Assembly (NCBI RefSeq): GCF_900636745.1
Contig: NZ_LR134310.1
Span: 806,001 to 870,000, forward strand
DNA: 64,000 bases
Direction of reading: 5' to 3'
From: Actinobacillus equuli
GTDB taxonomy: Bacteria; Pseudomonadota; Gammaproteobacteria; Enterobacterales; Pasteurellaceae
Position 1 is the first letter of the stretch; each line of letters starts with the position of its first letter. Position numbers and translations under genes: made by a program. Below are positions 37,035 to 47,085 of the stretch, piece by piece. Below the pieces are notes generated by a model. It saw nothing but the letters and a program-made list of their open reading frames with translations, was not told where the DNA came from and did no database searches.

Positions 37035-38141
37035 TTATTTCCTAATCAGCCACACACCACTTTCTACGTGATGAGTATAAGGGAACTGATCAAAAAGTGC
37101 CGCACGCTCAATACGATGCGTTTGGGTTAATTGCTGTAAATTATCGGCTAACGTATGCGGATTGCACGAAATATATAAAATTCGCTCGTAAGCCTGCACC
37201 ATATTTAGGGTATCTTGATCTAAACCTGCTCGTGGCGGGTCAACAAAAATCGTATTGCAATCATAAGCTTTTAAATCAATTCCTTTTAAACGATTAAATT
37301 CACGCACACCATTCATCGCTTGAGTAAATTCTTCCGCTGACATTCGAATAATTTGCAAATTATCAATCTCATTCTGCTCAATATTATATTGCGCAGAGTG
37401 AACTGAAGATTTTGAAATTTCCGTGGCTAACACTTTACGGAAATTCTCCGCTAATGCAATCGAGAAATTCCCGTTACCGCAGTAAAGTTCCAATAAATCA
37501 CCGGTACTATTTTTAGTACAGCTTCTCGCCCATTCTAACATTTTGATATTCATTTTAGCATTCGGCTGGGTAAAGCTGTTTTCTACTTGGCGATAAATTA
37601 AATTACGCCCGTCCACCGGCAATACTTCTTCAACATAATCACGATCCAAAGCGATCTTCTGTTTTGTCGCACGTCCAATAAGTTGTACATTAAAGCCCTT
37701 GTTTTCCAAACGTGTTTTTAAAGCACTGGCTTCCGCTTGCCACTCTTCCGTCAATTTCTTGTGGTAAAGCATTGATACCGCAATTTCACCGCTTAACGTG
37801 CTAAGGTAATCCACTTGGAATAATTTACGAGTCAGTAATTCATTGCCCTTAATTTCAGCTAGCAAACTACTCATCATTTTATTAATCAGATGATTGGCAA
37901 TCGGGAATTGATCAACTCGATAACGTTGCTTAGTTTCCTGATCGAACATAATGTGATAGAGCTCATTTTCTCCGGCTTCGTTAGTATCATGCCATACTCG
38001 GAATTCGGCACGCATACGGAAATGGCTGGTTTCAGACTCAAACACTTCAAGTGCAGGCGGATTAAAAGGCGCAAGTAAAGCGGTCAAATTTTCTGCTTTT
38101 TTTGCAAGAAGATCAGAATATTGCTCAATAGGAAGGTTCAT
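37035..38141 (-). CDS. trmA: tRNA (uracil-5-)-methyltransferase TrmA
   Basis: Makes ribothymidine at position 54 in the T-loop of nearly all tRNAs, with SAM. 368 residues. SAM motif [17 protein letters not shown] (about 216-232), the metal-free catalytic loop [10 protein letters not shown] (about 298-307), and the nucleophile Cys in [12 protein letters not shown] (about 323-334) are present. No iron-sulfur cluster cysteines at the N-terminus, which separates TrmA from RlmC/RlmD. Confidence 0.97.
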   Translation of the reverse strand: MNLPIEQYSDLLAKKAENLTALLAPFNPPALEVFESETSHFRMRAEFRVWHDTNEAGENELYHIMFDQETKQRYRVDQFPIANHLINKMMSSLLAEIKGNELLTRKLFQVDYLSTLSGEIAVSMLYHKKLTEEWQAEASALKTRLENKGFNVQLIGRATKQKIALDRDYVEEVLPVDGRNLIYRQVENSFTQPNAKMNIKMLEWARSCTKNSTGDLLELYCGNGNFSIALAENFRKVLATEISKSSVHSAQYNIEQNEIDNLQIIRMSAEEFTQAMNGVREFNRLKGIDLKAYDCNTIFVDPPRAGLDQDTLNMVQAYERILYISCNPHTLADNLQQLTQTHRIERAALFDQFPYTHHVESGVWLIRK

Positions 38142-38299
38142 AATTTATCACTATTCATTGTCCCCAACCGTATAAGAGACTGGCTGAGAAAAGTAAAATT
38201 AATATAAAAAAAGAAACCACAAAATACCCTGACTAACACTTTCGTGTTTTCAGCGTATTCCGTGGCACACTTAAAATTGCAAATACTTAGAAATGCCTA

Positions 38300-38632
38300 T
38301 TATTCAGCAGCGCTGAAATCATCACCGGCATCGTTACCTGCATTACCTGAAAGCGTATAGATACGTTTTGTTTTGCTGGTTAAAGTACGGTATTTTAACC
38401 ATGATTTTTCAATAATGCTTTCAGCAATTTCATCACCTTTCATTACAGCAACAAAGCGCTCTTCTTCTGCCGTCACTGGACTACGTTCGCCAGTTTCTAA
38501 TGCTAAACACGCTTGACCGAATTGCTCTAAAGTTTGAGATTCACGAATGGTGTAATCGCCGTGACGAGCAAAACCGCGTGGATAATTTTTATCATCAAAG
38601 TAACGACGTGTTACGCTAAAACTCTCTGCCAT
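38300..38632 (-). CDS. maoP: MaoP (YifE/DUF413) macrodomain Ori protein
   Basis: 110-residue small protein of the DUF413 family. MAESFSVTRRYFDDKNYPRGFARHG is nearly identical in pattern to the N-terminus of E. coli YifE/MaoP, which with the maoS DNA site confines the Ori macrodomain. Central SPVTAEEERFVAV and KTKRIYTLSG also match. Acidic C-terminus. Ribosome-binding site AAGAGG. Chromosome-organising function is known only in E. coli; here it is inferred. Confidence 0.9.
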   Translation of the reverse strand: MAESFSVTRRYFDDKNYPRGFARHGDYTIRESQTLEQFGQACLALETGERSPVTAEEERFVAVMKGDEIAESIIEKSWLKYRTLTSKTKRIYTLSGNAGNDAGDDFSAAE

Positions 38633-38770
38633 AATATGCCTCTTATAATTTACTGCTGAATTTGAAAAGAAAAAATCGACCTACCATTAAATCAATTATT
38701 CAAAATAAGTCAAGAAAAAACGCATAAAGTCGGCTATTTTCTTATAACAAATCTTATTCAACCGACCAGA

Positions 38771-38811
38771 AAAAAACCACTTGTAAGACAATCTTACAAG
38801 CGGTCTTTTTT
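38771..38811 (-). terminator. Terminator after ddc
   Basis: Nine-base-pair core CTTGTAAGA/TCTTACAAG (38780-38788 with 38792-38800) extended by A- and T-runs. One arm is an uptake signal ACAAGCGGTC. Confidence 0.8.
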
Positions 38812-38828
38812 CACTAAAGTTTTACCAA

Positions 38829-40364
38829 TTAATCAATCGGTGGCACGTAAGTACCGTTTACAATCGAATCTTTAATACGATCCGCTTCCGCTAATACTTG
38901 TGCTAATAACGCTTTCACGTTTTCCAAGGTTGCAATCGGGCTTAACGTGGTCATCTTAAGTGATTGTTTATCGCCCACTTTGGTTACACCGATATTTGCT
39001 TCGCCACGAGCGAAAAGCTCGTCCGCTACGTTTTGGTTTAAGGTATCGATAAATTCTGCCGGATAACCTTGCGGTACCACACGGAACAATACCGAGGCGA
39101 ATTGGCTTGGCACTAACATTTCTAAGCCGTCAGTCGCGTTAATATAGCCTTCCACTTCTTTAGTTAATTTCACACCGTGGTCAATCATTGAAGCATATAA
39201 ATCTTCACCTAACGCTTCTACCGTGAACCATAATTTTAATGCGTCAAAACGACGAGTGGTTTGTAATGATTTCGCCACTAAGTTCGGTACGCCGTGTGCC
39301 TCGTCATATTCTGAGTTAAGATAATCCGCTTTATAGTCGATAAAACGATAGTTTGCCTGATCTTTTAATAAGAACGCACCACACGAAATACTTTGGAAGA
39401 AGTGTTTGTGGAAATCTAACGTGATTGAGTCGGTTTCTTCAATACCATCTAAGAAATGACGGAAATCTTTAGAAAGTAATAACGCACCGCCCCAAGCTGC
39501 ATCTACATGTAACCACACACCGAATTTATTGGTGATTGCACGAATTTCTTTTAACGGATCGATTGCACCAGCGTCAGTGGTACCGGCTGTTGCCACCACA
39601 CAAGCAACAATTTTGCCCTGTGCAGTTAAATCCGCCAATGTTTTCTCTAATGCCACAACGTCCATTTGGGCGTTTTCGTTGCACGGCACTGTTACCACAG
39701 ATTGGAAGCCCATACCCATCATTGCCATGTTTTTTTGCACTGAGAAGTGAGCATTTTCCGAGCAAACCACTTTCACATTTTTCATTGCGTCCGCAGGAAT
39801 ACCGTCACGTTGCACTGACCATTCCGAGCCGTCTTCGTTTTTCCAGTTTTTCGCAATCGCCCAGTCACGTGCAAGTAATACGCCCATTAAGTTTGATTGC
39901 GTACCGCCTGAAGTAAACACGCCTGAAGTACCAGCACCATAGCCAACTTTTTGACGTAACCAATCAATTAAATGTTCTTCCATAATCGAACCCGCCGGGC
40001 TTTGATCCCAAGAGTCCATTGATTGGTTGGTTGCGTTAATTAACACTTCCGCAATTTGGCTGGTTACCATTGTCGGGCAATGTAAATGCGCAAGTGAATG
40101 TGGGTGATGTACTTTAAGACTTGGTTTTAAGAAAATTTCCACTAAGTGATCAAGTGATTTTTGTACGCCTACGCCTTCTTTTGACGGATTAAAGCCATCA
40201 ATCAAAGCACGCATTTGCTTGATTGAGCCACCAGTGTACATTTTGTCGTTTTTTAACCAAGTACTTACCGCTTGCACCGCATTATTCATCGCATTTTCGT
40301 AATCAGCGATAGATTGCGGATCGTTACAGAAAAGTGATTGTCTGTGTTTTGAAATATCTGCCAT
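38829..40364 (-). CDS. ddc: L-2,4-diaminobutyrate decarboxylase
   Basis: PLP enzyme producing 1,3-diaminopropane from 2,4-diaminobutyrate, a precursor of norspermidine-type polyamines. 511 residues, group II decarboxylase. The PLP lysine is in LDFHKHFFQ (about 320-328); the cofactor pocket includes HVDAAWGGA (about 288-296) and [10 protein letters not shown]. The ATG at 40364 is preceded by GAGAG; a frame extension to 40385 is less likely. It follows dat after a gap packed with four hairpins. Confidence 0.95.
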   Translation of the reverse strand: MADISKHRQSLFCNDPQSIADYENAMNNAVQAVSTWLKNDKMYTGGSIKQMRALIDGFNPSKEGVGVQKSLDHLVEIFLKPSLKVHHPHSLAHLHCPTMVTSQIAEVLINATNQSMDSWDQSPAGSIMEEHLIDWLRQKVGYGAGTSGVFTSGGTQSNLMGVLLARDWAIAKNWKNEDGSEWSVQRDGIPADAMKNVKVVCSENAHFSVQKNMAMMGMGFQSVVTVPCNENAQMDVVALEKTLADLTAQGKIVACVVATAGTTDAGAIDPLKEIRAITNKFGVWLHVDAAWGGALLLSKDFRHFLDGIEETDSITLDFHKHFFQSISCGAFLLKDQANYRFIDYKADYLNSEYDEAHGVPNLVAKSLQTTRRFDALKLWFTVEALGEDLYASMIDHGVKLTKEVEGYINATDGLEMLVPSQFASVLFRVVPQGYPAEFIDTLNQNVADELFARGEANIGVTKVGDKQSLKMTTLSPIATLENVKALLAQVLAEADRIKDSIVNGTYVPPID

Positions 40365-40377
40365 TTTTTCTCTCGTA

Positions 40378-40488
40378 CCTAGCACGCGCCGTGCTAGGTT
40401 AATTAAGCTCAGCCCCGTTGGGGCTAGGATATAAAAAGAGCCACAGCGTGGCTCAGATAAAGCAACCCTACACGGCTCGTGTAGGGTT
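40378..40488 (-). repeat. Four tandem hairpins between dat and ddc
   Basis: Four perfect stems, each with a three-base loop: 40378-40398 (9 bp), 40411-40425 (6 bp), 40438-40454 (7 bp), and 40464-40488 (11 bp). None is followed on the minus strand by a long T-run. They fill almost the whole 128-base space between the dat stop and the ddc start. Confidence 0.88.
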
Positions 40489-40492
40489 AAAA

Positions 40493-41857
40493 TTAACCAC
40501 GTACTGCTTTGATTGCATCCGCTACAGATTGTTTGAAGCGCTTGATAAACTCTTCACATTCCGCTTGGTTGATGTTTACTGCACAAAGAACACGTACTAC
40601 GTTACCGCCACGGCCACCACGTTCTAACAATAATTTATTATTGAAACACGCTTTTTGAATTGCTACCGCTAATTCACCGTCTTGTGGGTAAGCGCCGGTT
40701 GCATCTTGTGGTTTACGCTCATCAACGATATCGATACCCATCATTAAGCCGCGACCACGCACATTACCGATACATGGGAATTCTTTGCTTAATTCACGCA
40801 ATGCGTTGGTTAAGTATTCGCCACGTTCTTGTGCATTTTGCGCTAAGTTTTCTTCACGCATGATTTTTAATGAAGCATAACCGGTTGCCATTGCTAATTG
40901 GTTACCACGGAAAGTACCGGTGTGACCCGCCGGTTGCCATGCATCGAATTCTTTACGAATTGCTAATACCGCTAACGGTAATGAACCGCCAACCGCTTTT
41001 GACATTACCACGATATCCGGCTCAATGCCTGCGTGTTCGAAAGCGAACATTTTACCACTGCGGCAGAAACCAGCTTGAACTTCGTCCACGATCATTAAGA
41101 TACCGTGTTTTTTGGTCACTTCACGCACTTTTTGTAAGAAGCTGATTGGCGCCGGTACTACACCGCCTTCACCTTGAATCGCTTCTAAAATTACCGCCGC
41201 CGGTTTTACCACACCGCTTTCCACATCTTCGATAAAGTTTTCGAAATAGTGTTCAACCGCTTTTGCACCTGCTTCACCACCGATACCGAACGGGCAACGA
41301 TATTCATGCGGATACGGCATAAATTGCACGCCGGCCATTAAATTTTGTACCGCATTTTTAGCGCCTAAGTTACCAGTTAATGATAATGCGCCGTGTGTCA
41401 TACCGTGGAAGCCGCCAGAGAATGCGATCACATTGCCACGACCGGTATAAGTTTTGGCTAATTTGATTGCCGCTTCGTTAGCATCCGCACCTGATGGGCC
41501 GGTAAATTGAAGGATATATTGATCTTTCGGGAAGAATGAAAGTAATTCTTCTGTGAATGCATCTTTTAACGGAGTAGTTAAGTCAAGCGTATGTAACGGT
41601 AAACCGCTTTCTAATACATCTTTGATTGATTGCATTAATACCGGGTGATTGTGACCTAATGCAAGTGTTCCTGCGCCCGCTAAGAAGTCAAGGTATTCGT
41701 TACCCTCAACGTCCGTTACCCAGCAACCTTGTGCTTTTGCATACGCAAAAGGTAATTTACGAGGATAACTACGAACATTTGATTCCATTTTATCTTGGCG
41801 ATCTAAGAAATGTTTGTTTGATGCGAGAACTGCTTTTACAGGAGTGGTAATTGTCAT
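40493..41857 (-). CDS. dat: Diaminobutyrate--2-oxoglutarate transaminase
   Basis: PLP-dependent class III aminotransferase that makes L-2,4-diaminobutyrate from aspartate semialdehyde. 454 residues. PLP-lysine in [16 protein letters not shown] (about 307); Asp in [15 protein letters not shown] (about 277-291). ATG at 41857 is chosen; an open upstream extension to 41956 runs through the leader and encodes no recognised domain. It is first in the dat-ddc operon, which converts aspartate semialdehyde to 1,3-diaminopropane. Confidence 0.95.
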   Translation of the reverse strand: MTITTPVKAVLASNKHFLDRQDKMESNVRSYPRKLPFAYAKAQGCWVTDVEGNEYLDFLAGAGTLALGHNHPVLMQSIKDVLESGLPLHTLDLTTPLKDAFTEELLSFFPKDQYILQFTGPSGADANEAAIKLAKTYTGRGNVIAFSGGFHGMTHGALSLTGNLGAKNAVQNLMAGVQFMPYPHEYRCPFGIGGEAGAKAVEHYFENFIEDVESGVVKPAAVILEAIQGEGGVVPAPISFLQKVREVTKKHGILMIVDEVQAGFCRSGKMFAFEHAGIEPDIVVMSKAVGGSLPLAVLAIRKEFDAWQPAGHTGTFRGNQLAMATGYASLKIMREENLAQNAQERGEYLTNALRELSKEFPCIGNVRGRGLMMGIDIVDERKPQDATGAYPQDGELAVAIQKACFNNKLLLERGGRGGNVVRVLCAVNINQAECEEFIKRFKQSVADAIKAVRG

Positions 41858-42100
41858 TTGAAATGAGTTTCCTATTGATAGGTGAAAAAAATAAGTCGGG
41901 TGCCTTGCGGGAAGCCTAAGCTTTCTGTTTCTGAAAAAACAGATGCCATGGGGCATTTGACTCGCTACTTATTAAAAAAAGCGTTTCAGCTTTTTTGTTT
42001 TTACCCTGCCCCTAGATTTAACAAAAGAAAGGCGGTGCAGGTTGGAAACAGGCTTAAATGCGGGTGACATTTAAGGACGCATAATAGTACATTTTTTTGG
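41858..42100 (-). promoter_or_regulatory. Long structured leader upstream of dat
   Basis: About 215 bases between a -10-like TATTAT (minus, near 42081) and dat. It contains a terminator-like AAAAAAGC/GCTTTTTT hairpin (41974-41996), a CTGTTT/AAACAG hairpin (about 41926-41943), and CCTAT/ATAGG (41871-41882). A 32-codon frame on the same strand (42070-41972) lacks a ribosome-binding site and ends in the hairpin. No known riboswitch consensus fits. Confidence 0.4.
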
Positions 42101-42179
42101 CAAAAAATAAAGTAATTTTTATATGTAACCTTAGATAGCTTACTCAAATGTCTAAAATGCAAACGGTTGCCAAATTGGC

Positions 42180-42206
42180 GTAAAAAAACCCAGCTGAAAA
42201 GCTGGG
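42180..42206 (-). terminator. Intrinsic terminator after rpmG
   Basis: Minus strand CCCAGCT/AGCTGGG (42206-42200 with 42195-42189), four-base loop, followed by a run of T. Confidence 0.9.
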
Positions 42207-42227
42207 CTCTTGAAACATTGAATCAAA

Positions 42228-42398
42228 TTATTTGATTTTAGCTTCTTTATAAACAACGTGTTTACGCACAACTGGATCAAATTTTTTGATTTCCATTTTT
42301 TCAGGCATATTACGTTTGTTTTTAGTCGTTGTGTAGAAGTGACCAGTTTCAGCAGTTGAAACTAATTTGATTTTCTCACGATTACCTTTAGCTGCCAT
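42228..42398 (-). CDS. rpmG: 50S ribosomal protein L33
   Basis: 56 residues beginning [21 protein letters not shown] and ending [11 protein letters not shown]. It has no cysteines, so it is the zinc-independent form. Preceded by AAGGAG, 11 bases after rpmB. Ends at a terminator. Confidence 0.97.
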   Translation of the reverse strand: MAAKGNREKIKLVSTAETGHFYTTTKNKRNMPEKMEIKKFDPVVRKHVVYKEAKIK

Positions 42399-42409
42399 TG
42401 GTTAGCTCC

Positions 42410-42646
42410 TTAGATTTTTTCGCCACGAGCACGGATTTCAGCTAATACTGCATCGATGCCTTTTTTGTCGATAATACGCATACCTTTCGCTGTTAAGCGT
42501 AAAGTTACGAAACGGTTTTCACTCTCAACCCAAAAACGGTGAGTGTGTAAGTTAGGTAAAAAACGACGACGAGTCGCGTTTAATGCGTGTGAGCGGTTGT
42601 TACCAACTGCTGGACGCTTGCCGGTTACTTGGCAAACTCTTGACAT
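42410..42646 (-). CDS. rpmB: 50S ribosomal protein L28
   Basis: 78 residues, [21 protein letters not shown] at the N-terminus. Only one cysteine (C5), so it is not the four-Cys zinc form. Preceded by TTGGAG. First gene of rpmB-rpmG, driven by the strong promoter at 42765-42793 through a folded leader. Confidence 0.97.
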
Positions 42647-42680
42647 TTTAATTCTCCAATTACTTAAGTAATGTTTAAAT

Positions 42681-42741
42681 GGTTCGGGCGATTAGGACTT
42701 ATATCAGTTTATCTAATTGCCTCGTCAGGCTCAGCCCGACC
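42681..42741 (-). promoter_or_regulatory. Three-way-junction-like leader of rpmB-rpmG
   Basis: On the minus strand an outer stem GGTCGGGC (42741-42734) pairs with GCCCGAACC (42689-42681, one bulge). It encloses two hairpins: GCCT-GACG-AGGC (42730-42719) and TTAG...CTAA (42716-42692). The layout resembles a ribosomal-protein autoregulatory RNA, but no family is recognised. Confidence 0.55.
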
Positions 42742-42764
42742 AAAGTCATATTTAAAGACCACGG

Positions 42765-42793
42765 ATTATACTCGCTTTGATAGCGTTATTCAA
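42765..42793 (-). promoter_or_regulatory. rpmB promoter
   Basis: Minus strand TTGAAT (42793-42788), 17-base spacer, consensus TATAAT (42770-42765). Located just past the radC stop. Confidence 0.8.
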
Positions 42794-42801
42794 GTCTCAA
42801 T

Positions 42802-43476
42802 TTATGAATTATTTCGGCGAAACCTCTCTTCTTCGAAGGAAAAATAATCACCTTTTCCGACGACAATATGATCAACAAAGCGAATTTCAACCAAATCACA
42901 CGCCATTTCAATCTTCTTAGTGAGTATTCTATCCGATTCCGAAGGCGTACAAAGACCTGAGGGATGATTATGGGCGACAATAATTGCCGCCGCATTGCAT
43001 TTTAATGCTTCTTTGATTATTTCTCTAGGGTAAACCGTTGCTTGATTAATCGTACCGTAAAACATTTTTTCTTTTTTAATTAAGCGATTCTGATTATCGA
43101 GAAACATCACCATAAATACTTCTCGTTCTTCCGATTCCAGTTCCGTCTGAAAACACATCACGGCTAAATAAGGTTCTGTAATGTTTTCTCGCGCTTGCAT
43201 TTGTTGTGCCAAATAACGCTTAGTCATTTCTTTTGAAGCTTGTAATTGAATAAATTGCGTTTGTCCCAATCCTTTCATCTGACAAAATGCTGTTACATCC
43301 GCACTAAGTAACCCTCTTAACGAACCAAATTGTTTGAGCACCGTTTCAGATAATTGCATCACCGGCAGCCCCTTAATACCGGTACGCAAAAAAATCGCCA
43401 ATAATTCTTGATCAGTTAAGGACTCTGCTCCATAAGCTAATAATTTTTCTCGTGGCATTAATTCTGCATTACACAT
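42802..43476 (-). CDS. radC: RadC-like JAB domain protein
   Basis: 224 residues. N-terminal helix-hairpin-helix region PREKLLAYGAESLTDQELLAIFLRTG, then an MPN+/JAB domain with HNHPSGLCTPSESD (about 169-182), the metal-binding HxH...D. Despite the name, a DNA-repair role is not established for the family. A second in-frame ATG at 43458 is an alternative start. It lies upstream of rpmB-rpmG, as in E. coli, and is divergent from coaBC. Confidence 0.92.
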   Translation of the reverse strand: MCNAELMPREKLLAYGAESLTDQELLAIFLRTGIKGLPVMQLSETVLKQFGSLRGLLSADVTAFCQMKGLGQTQFIQLQASKEMTKRYLAQQMQARENITEPYLAVMCFQTELESEEREVFMVMFLDNQNRLIKKEKMFYGTINQATVYPREIIKEALKCNAAAIIVAHNHPSGLCTPSESDRILTKKIEMACDLVEIRFVDHIVVGKGDYFSFEEERFRRNNS

Positions 43477-43679
43477 TATTTTTTACTCAGTTAGACCAAA
43501 TAGGAAAAAAGCATAAAGAAGCTAATTATTTGAATCAAAAGGAAAGTTTTATTTTTTCGACACAGATCGCAAAAATCGCTTTATTGTGAGTGAGTACTTA
43601 TTAAGGTAGAATTATCCAGCTCATCTTCTTTGCTTATGCTCAGAAAATGAATAAATATTTTTTTAGAATAGGAATTGCT

Positions 43680-44885
43680 ATGCTCAGTAACAAGCGCATT
43701 TTAGTCGGCATTACCGGTGGCATTGCCGCTTATAAAACGATTGAATTAATTCGTCATTTCAAAAAAGCCAATGCAGACGTTCGTGTCGTATTAACACCGG
43801 CGGCAGAAGCTTTTGTGACCCCGCTTACCCTACAAGCGATTTCGGCAAATGCGGTCTCCAATTCCTTATTAGATCCGCAAGCGGAACTCGCAATGGGTCA
43901 TATTGAATTGGCAAAATGGGCGGATTTAGTCGTTATTGCACCGGCGTCTGCCGATTTTATCGCTCGTTTACGTGCCGGTATGGCAAATGATTTGCTCTCT
44001 ACCCTCTGTTTAGCAACTGCCAGCCCAATTTTACTCGCACCGGCAATGAACCAACAAATGTTCAAACAAGCGGTTACGCAAGAAAATTTAGCCGTATTGG
44101 CAAATCGCGGCATACAAATGATCGGTCCGAATAGCGGCTTCCAAGCTTGTGGTGATGTCGGTGCCGGCAGAATGTCCGAGCCAAGTGAGATCTTCCAAAC
44201 AGTATGCGATCACTTTAACCGCTCACAAGATCTGAAAGATATTAGCGTGACAATTACCGCCGGCCCAACCCGTGAAGCGATCGATCCGGTGCGTTATATC
44301 AGCAATCACAGTTCCGGCAAAATGGGCTTTGCGATTGCTGAAGCATTTGCCAAACGTGGTGCACAAGTGAATCTGATTGCCGGTCCGGTCAATCTTGCCA
44401 CACCGGCAAATGTCGTTCGAATCGATGTGGAATCGGCGGTAGAAATGGAACAACAAGCGGTCAAATTTGCACAAAAATCTGCAATTTTTATCGGTTGTGC
44501 TGCCGTTGCCGATTATCGAATGGCTGAAGTCGCTCCACAAAAAATCAAGAAAACCACTGGTAATGACGAACTGATTCTTAAATTAGTTAAAAACCCGGAT
44601 ATTATCGCCAATGTGGCAAATTTAACTGAAAATCGCCCGTTTACCGTGGGTTTTGCAGCGGAAACGCAAGATGTAGCGAACTACGCTAAAGATAAACTCA
44701 AACGTAAGAATTTAGATTTAATTTGCGCCAATGATGTGTCCGGCGGACAAGTGTTCGGGCAAGATCAAAATGCCCTACAACTCTTTTGGCAAAACGGTGA
44801 AAAAATGCTACCGCTTGCAGATAAAGGCAAACTGGCGGAAGCCTTAGTTCACGAGATTATTGAGCAATTTAAACACGACAAATAG
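43680..44885 (+). CDS. coaBC: Bifunctional phosphopantothenoylcysteine decarboxylase/synthetase
   Basis: Two steps of coenzyme A synthesis: CoaB joins cysteine to 4'-phosphopantothenate with CTP, and CoaC decarboxylates the product with FMN. 401 residues. CoaC domain about 1-185 ([15 protein letters not shown]) and CoaB domain from about 188 ([25 protein letters not shown]). The CoaC motif PxMNxxMW reads PAMNQQMF here, Trp to Phe. Start chosen at 43680 behind AGGAA. Followed by dut, as in E. coli. Confidence 0.96.
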   Translation: MLSNKRILVGITGGIAAYKTIELIRHFKKANADVRVVLTPAAEAFVTPLTLQAISANAVSNSLLDPQAELAMGHIELAKWADLVVIAPASADFIARLRAGMANDLLSTLCLATASPILLAPAMNQQMFKQAVTQENLAVLANRGIQMIGPNSGFQACGDVGAGRMSEPSEIFQTVCDHFNRSQDLKDISVTITAGPTREAIDPVRYISNHSSGKMGFAIAEAFAKRGAQVNLIAGPVNLATPANVVRIDVESAVEMEQQAVKFAQKSAIFIGCAAVADYRMAEVAPQKIKKTTGNDELILKLVKNPDIIANVANLTENRPFTVGFAAETQDVANYAKDKLKRKNLDLICANDVSGGQVFGQDQNALQLFWQNGEKMLPLADKGKLAEALVHEIIEQFKHDK

Positions 44886-44893
44886 GAACATAA

Positions 44894-45349
44894 ATGAAAC
44901 AAATCGATTTAAAAATTTTAGATAGCCGTATCGGCAACGAATTTCCATTACCGGCCTATGCAACCGAAGGGTCGGCGGGTTTAGATTTACGTGCCTTAAC
45001 TGAAAGCGCTTTAATCGTAGAACCCGGTCAAACCGTACTGATTCCAACCGGTATTTCAATTTATATCGCTGATCCGAATTTAGCGGCGGTGATTTTGCCT
45101 CGTTCAGGTTTAGGGCATAAAAACGGTATCGTGTTAGGCAATTTAGTCGGTTTAATCGATAGCGACTATCAAGGTCCGTTAATGGTGTCATTGTGGAACC
45201 GCAGCGATAAACCTTTTACCGTTGAAGTCGGCGACCGTATTGCTCAGTTAGTTTTCGTACCGGTAGTACAAGCAAGCTTCAATATCGTAAACGATTTTGA
45301 ACAAACCGAACGTGGCGAAGGCGGTTTCGGTCATTCGGGTAAACAGTAA
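44894..45349 (+). CDS. dut: dUTP diphosphatase
   Basis: Trimeric enzyme hydrolysing dUTP to dUMP, limiting uracil in DNA. 151 residues with the five motifs: AGLDLRA (about 28), [11 protein letters not shown] (about 71-81), [11 protein letters not shown] (about 86-96), GDRIAQLVF (about 112), and C-terminal [10 protein letters not shown]. Eight bases after coaBC. Confidence 0.98.
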   Translation: MKQIDLKILDSRIGNEFPLPAYATEGSAGLDLRALTESALIVEPGQTVLIPTGISIYIADPNLAAVILPRSGLGHKNGIVLGNLVGLIDSDYQGPLMVSLWNRSDKPFTVEVGDRIAQLVFVPVVQASFNIVNDFEQTERGEGGFGHSGKQ

Positions 45350-45364
45350 TTAGATACCCAAACA

Positions 45365-45406
45365 AGCGGTCGAATTTGTAAAAAATTTTGCAAAAATGAC
45401 CGCTTG
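45365..45406. repeat. Head-to-head uptake signals after dut
   Basis: AAGCGGTCGAATTT and AAAAATGACCGCTT (complement) around a short AT-rich loop, between dut and slmA. They could fold as a weak terminator. Confidence 0.65.
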
Positions 45407-45451
45407 CGGCTTCTTGTAATGATGAGCAGATTACTAAAACAAGAGAAATTT

Positions 45452-46060
45452 ATGACACAACCAACAGTTAAGATGCCTAAAAAATCGGTGAAAGAACGTC
45501 AGCAACAAGTACTTGAAGTGCTGATTGGCTTATTAAATTCCGAAGACGGTATGCAACGTGTAACCACCGAACGTTTAGCCAAAGCAGTTGGCGTTTCGGA
45601 AGGCGCGCTTTACCGTTATTTCCCAAGCAAAACTAAAATGTTTGAAGCATTGATTGAACGTATCGAACAAACGCTAACCAGTTATATTAATGCAAGTAAA
45701 CGTAAAGAAAATTCGACCGCATTGGCGGTGAAAGCAATCCTCTACACCGTAATTGAATTTGCACGCAAAAACCCGGGGGTAACTCGCATTCTGACCGGTC
45801 ATGCGTTAATGTTTGAAGACGATCAATTAAAAGCACGTGTTGCCAAATTTTTTGACGGCTTAGAGTTTCAGTTCGCCAACATTTTACAGATGAGTAAATT
45901 ACGTGAAGGTAAAACGTTCGAAGATGAACGAGCGCTCGCCGGCTATTTAGTCAATTTTTGCGAAGGTCAATTCTTACGTTTAGTACGTTCCAACTTCAGT
46001 TATAACCAACATCAACATTTTGAAAAACAATGGGCATTGATTAAGCCGTTATTTGAGTAA
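45452..46060 (+). CDS. slmA: Nucleoid occlusion factor SlmA
   Basis: TetR-family DNA-binding protein that blocks FtsZ ring assembly over unsegregated DNA. 202 residues. Helix-turn-helix [32 protein letters not shown] (about 35-66). Start at 45452 ([11 protein letters not shown]), consistent with family length; upstream in-frame ATGs are rejected. The order coaBC-dut-slmA is the same as in E. coli. Confidence 0.95.
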   Translation: MTQPTVKMPKKSVKERQQQVLEVLIGLLNSEDGMQRVTTERLAKAVGVSEGALYRYFPSKTKMFEALIERIEQTLTSYINASKRKENSTALAVKAILYTVIEFARKNPGVTRILTGHALMFEDDQLKARVAKFFDGLEFQFANILQMSKLREGKTFEDERALAGYLVNFCEGQFLRLVRSNFSYNQHQHFEKQWALIKPLFE

Positions 46061-46065
46061 GTTTT

Positions 46066-46284
46066 ATGATTATTCCATGGCAAGAACTTGAACCCGCAAC
46101 ATTAAATAATGTATTGGATTCATTTATTTTACGAGAAGGCACCGATTACGGCGAAAGAGAACTTTCTTTAGAGGAAAAACGTGAGCGTTTATTAACTCAA
46201 TTAAAAGCGGATAAAGTCGTGATTGTCTGGTCGGAGCTGCATCAAAGCCTTGATATTAAAGACAAAAAATCTTTTTTAGGTTAA
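46066..46284 (+). CDS. UPF0270 / YheU-family protein
   Basis: 72 residues, MIIPWQELEPATLNNVLDSFILREGTDYG, closely following the YheU pattern. Function unknown; it is soluble and acidic. It starts five bases after slmA, so the two are likely cotranscribed. It is upstream of crp. Confidence 0.9.
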   Translation: MIIPWQELEPATLNNVLDSFILREGTDYGERELSLEEKRERLLTQLKADKVVIVWSELHQSLDIKDKKSFLG

Positions 46285-46354
46285 TTGAGCGTCTCGTGAT
46301 ACAATTTTAGCGTTTAGGATATCAAATAATTATAAATGATTTATAGAGGTCTTT

Positions 46355-47038
46355 ATGCAGATGCAAGATATTTCAATTTCTACGCCTCAAATTGACGGAG
46401 AAATCTCAGCACCACCATCAATCCATGACCCTGCTGTGGAGTGGTTTCTGACTCACTGTCATATTCATCGTTACCCGTCAAAATACACACTGATTCACGC
46501 CGGTGAAGATGCGGAATCTTTATTCTATATTGTGAGCGGTTCAGTAGCGGTGTTTATTAAAGACGATGAAGGCAAAGAAATGATTCTTTCCCACCTTGGT
46601 CAAGGCGAGTTTGTTGGTGAAATCAGTTTATTTGAAGAATCTGTTCAACCGCGTACCGCTTGGGTCAAAACAAAAGGTGCTTGCGAAATTGCGGAAATCT
46701 CATATAAAAAATTTAAACAGCTTGTGCATTTAAATCCGGATATTTTAATGTATCTTTCTGCGCAAATGGCTCGCCGTTTACGCCAAACTTCACGCCAAGT
46801 AAGTAATCTTGCTTTCTTAGACGTAACCGGTCGTATTGCACAAACTTTAATGAATCTGGCGAAAATGCCGGATGCGATGACTCACCCTGAGGGAATGCAA
46901 ATTAAAATCACCCGACAAGAAATCGGACAAATGGTCGGTTGTTCACGTGAAACGGTCGGCAGAATCTTAAAAATGTTAGAAGATGAAGGCTTAATTTCAG
47001 CACACGGTAAAACCATTGTGGTTTACGGTACTCGCTAA
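46355..47038 (+). CDS. crp: cAMP receptor protein CRP
   Basis: Global regulator that binds cAMP and DNA. 227 residues, about 17 longer at the N-terminus than E. coli CRP. Cyclic-nucleotide domain with [21 protein letters not shown] (about 88-108; Glu and Arg/Ser-type cAMP contacts, here RTA). C-terminal helix-turn-helix [20 protein letters not shown] (about 186-205), with the DNA-contacting RETVGR intact. A likely target in this window is the cdd site at 18601. In Pasteurellaceae CRP also works with Sxy to induce competence. Confidence 0.97.
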   Translation: MQMQDISISTPQIDGEISAPPSIHDPAVEWFLTHCHIHRYPSKYTLIHAGEDAESLFYIVSGSVAVFIKDDEGKEMILSHLGQGEFVGEISLFEESVQPRTAWVKTKGACEIAEISYKKFKQLVHLNPDILMYLSAQMARRLRQTSRQVSNLAFLDVTGRIAQTLMNLAKMPDAMTHPEGMQIKITRQEIGQMVGCSRETVGRILKMLEDEGLISAHGKTIVVYGTR

Positions 47039-47055
47039 ATTTTAATGAAATCAGA

Positions 47056-47085
47056 CCGCTTGTTAATCCTAACAAGCGGCTTTTT
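47056..47085 (+). terminator. Terminator after crp
   Basis: CCGCTTGTTA/TAACAAGCGG stem (47056-47065 with 47070-47079), four-base loop, then CTTTTTT. Both arms contain uptake-signal cores. Confidence 0.9.

Noticed and set aside
41858-41956. Extended N-terminus of Dat starting at 41956
   Set aside because: The added 33 residues have no counterpart in class III aminotransferases and run through leader hairpins; the ATG at 41857 gives the standard N-terminus.
41880-41960. TPP-riboswitch-like text (GGGTGCC...CTGA) near dat
   Set aside because: It lies on the strand opposite to dat and lacks the second thi-box core; it does not fit the TPP consensus or any other riboswitch I know.
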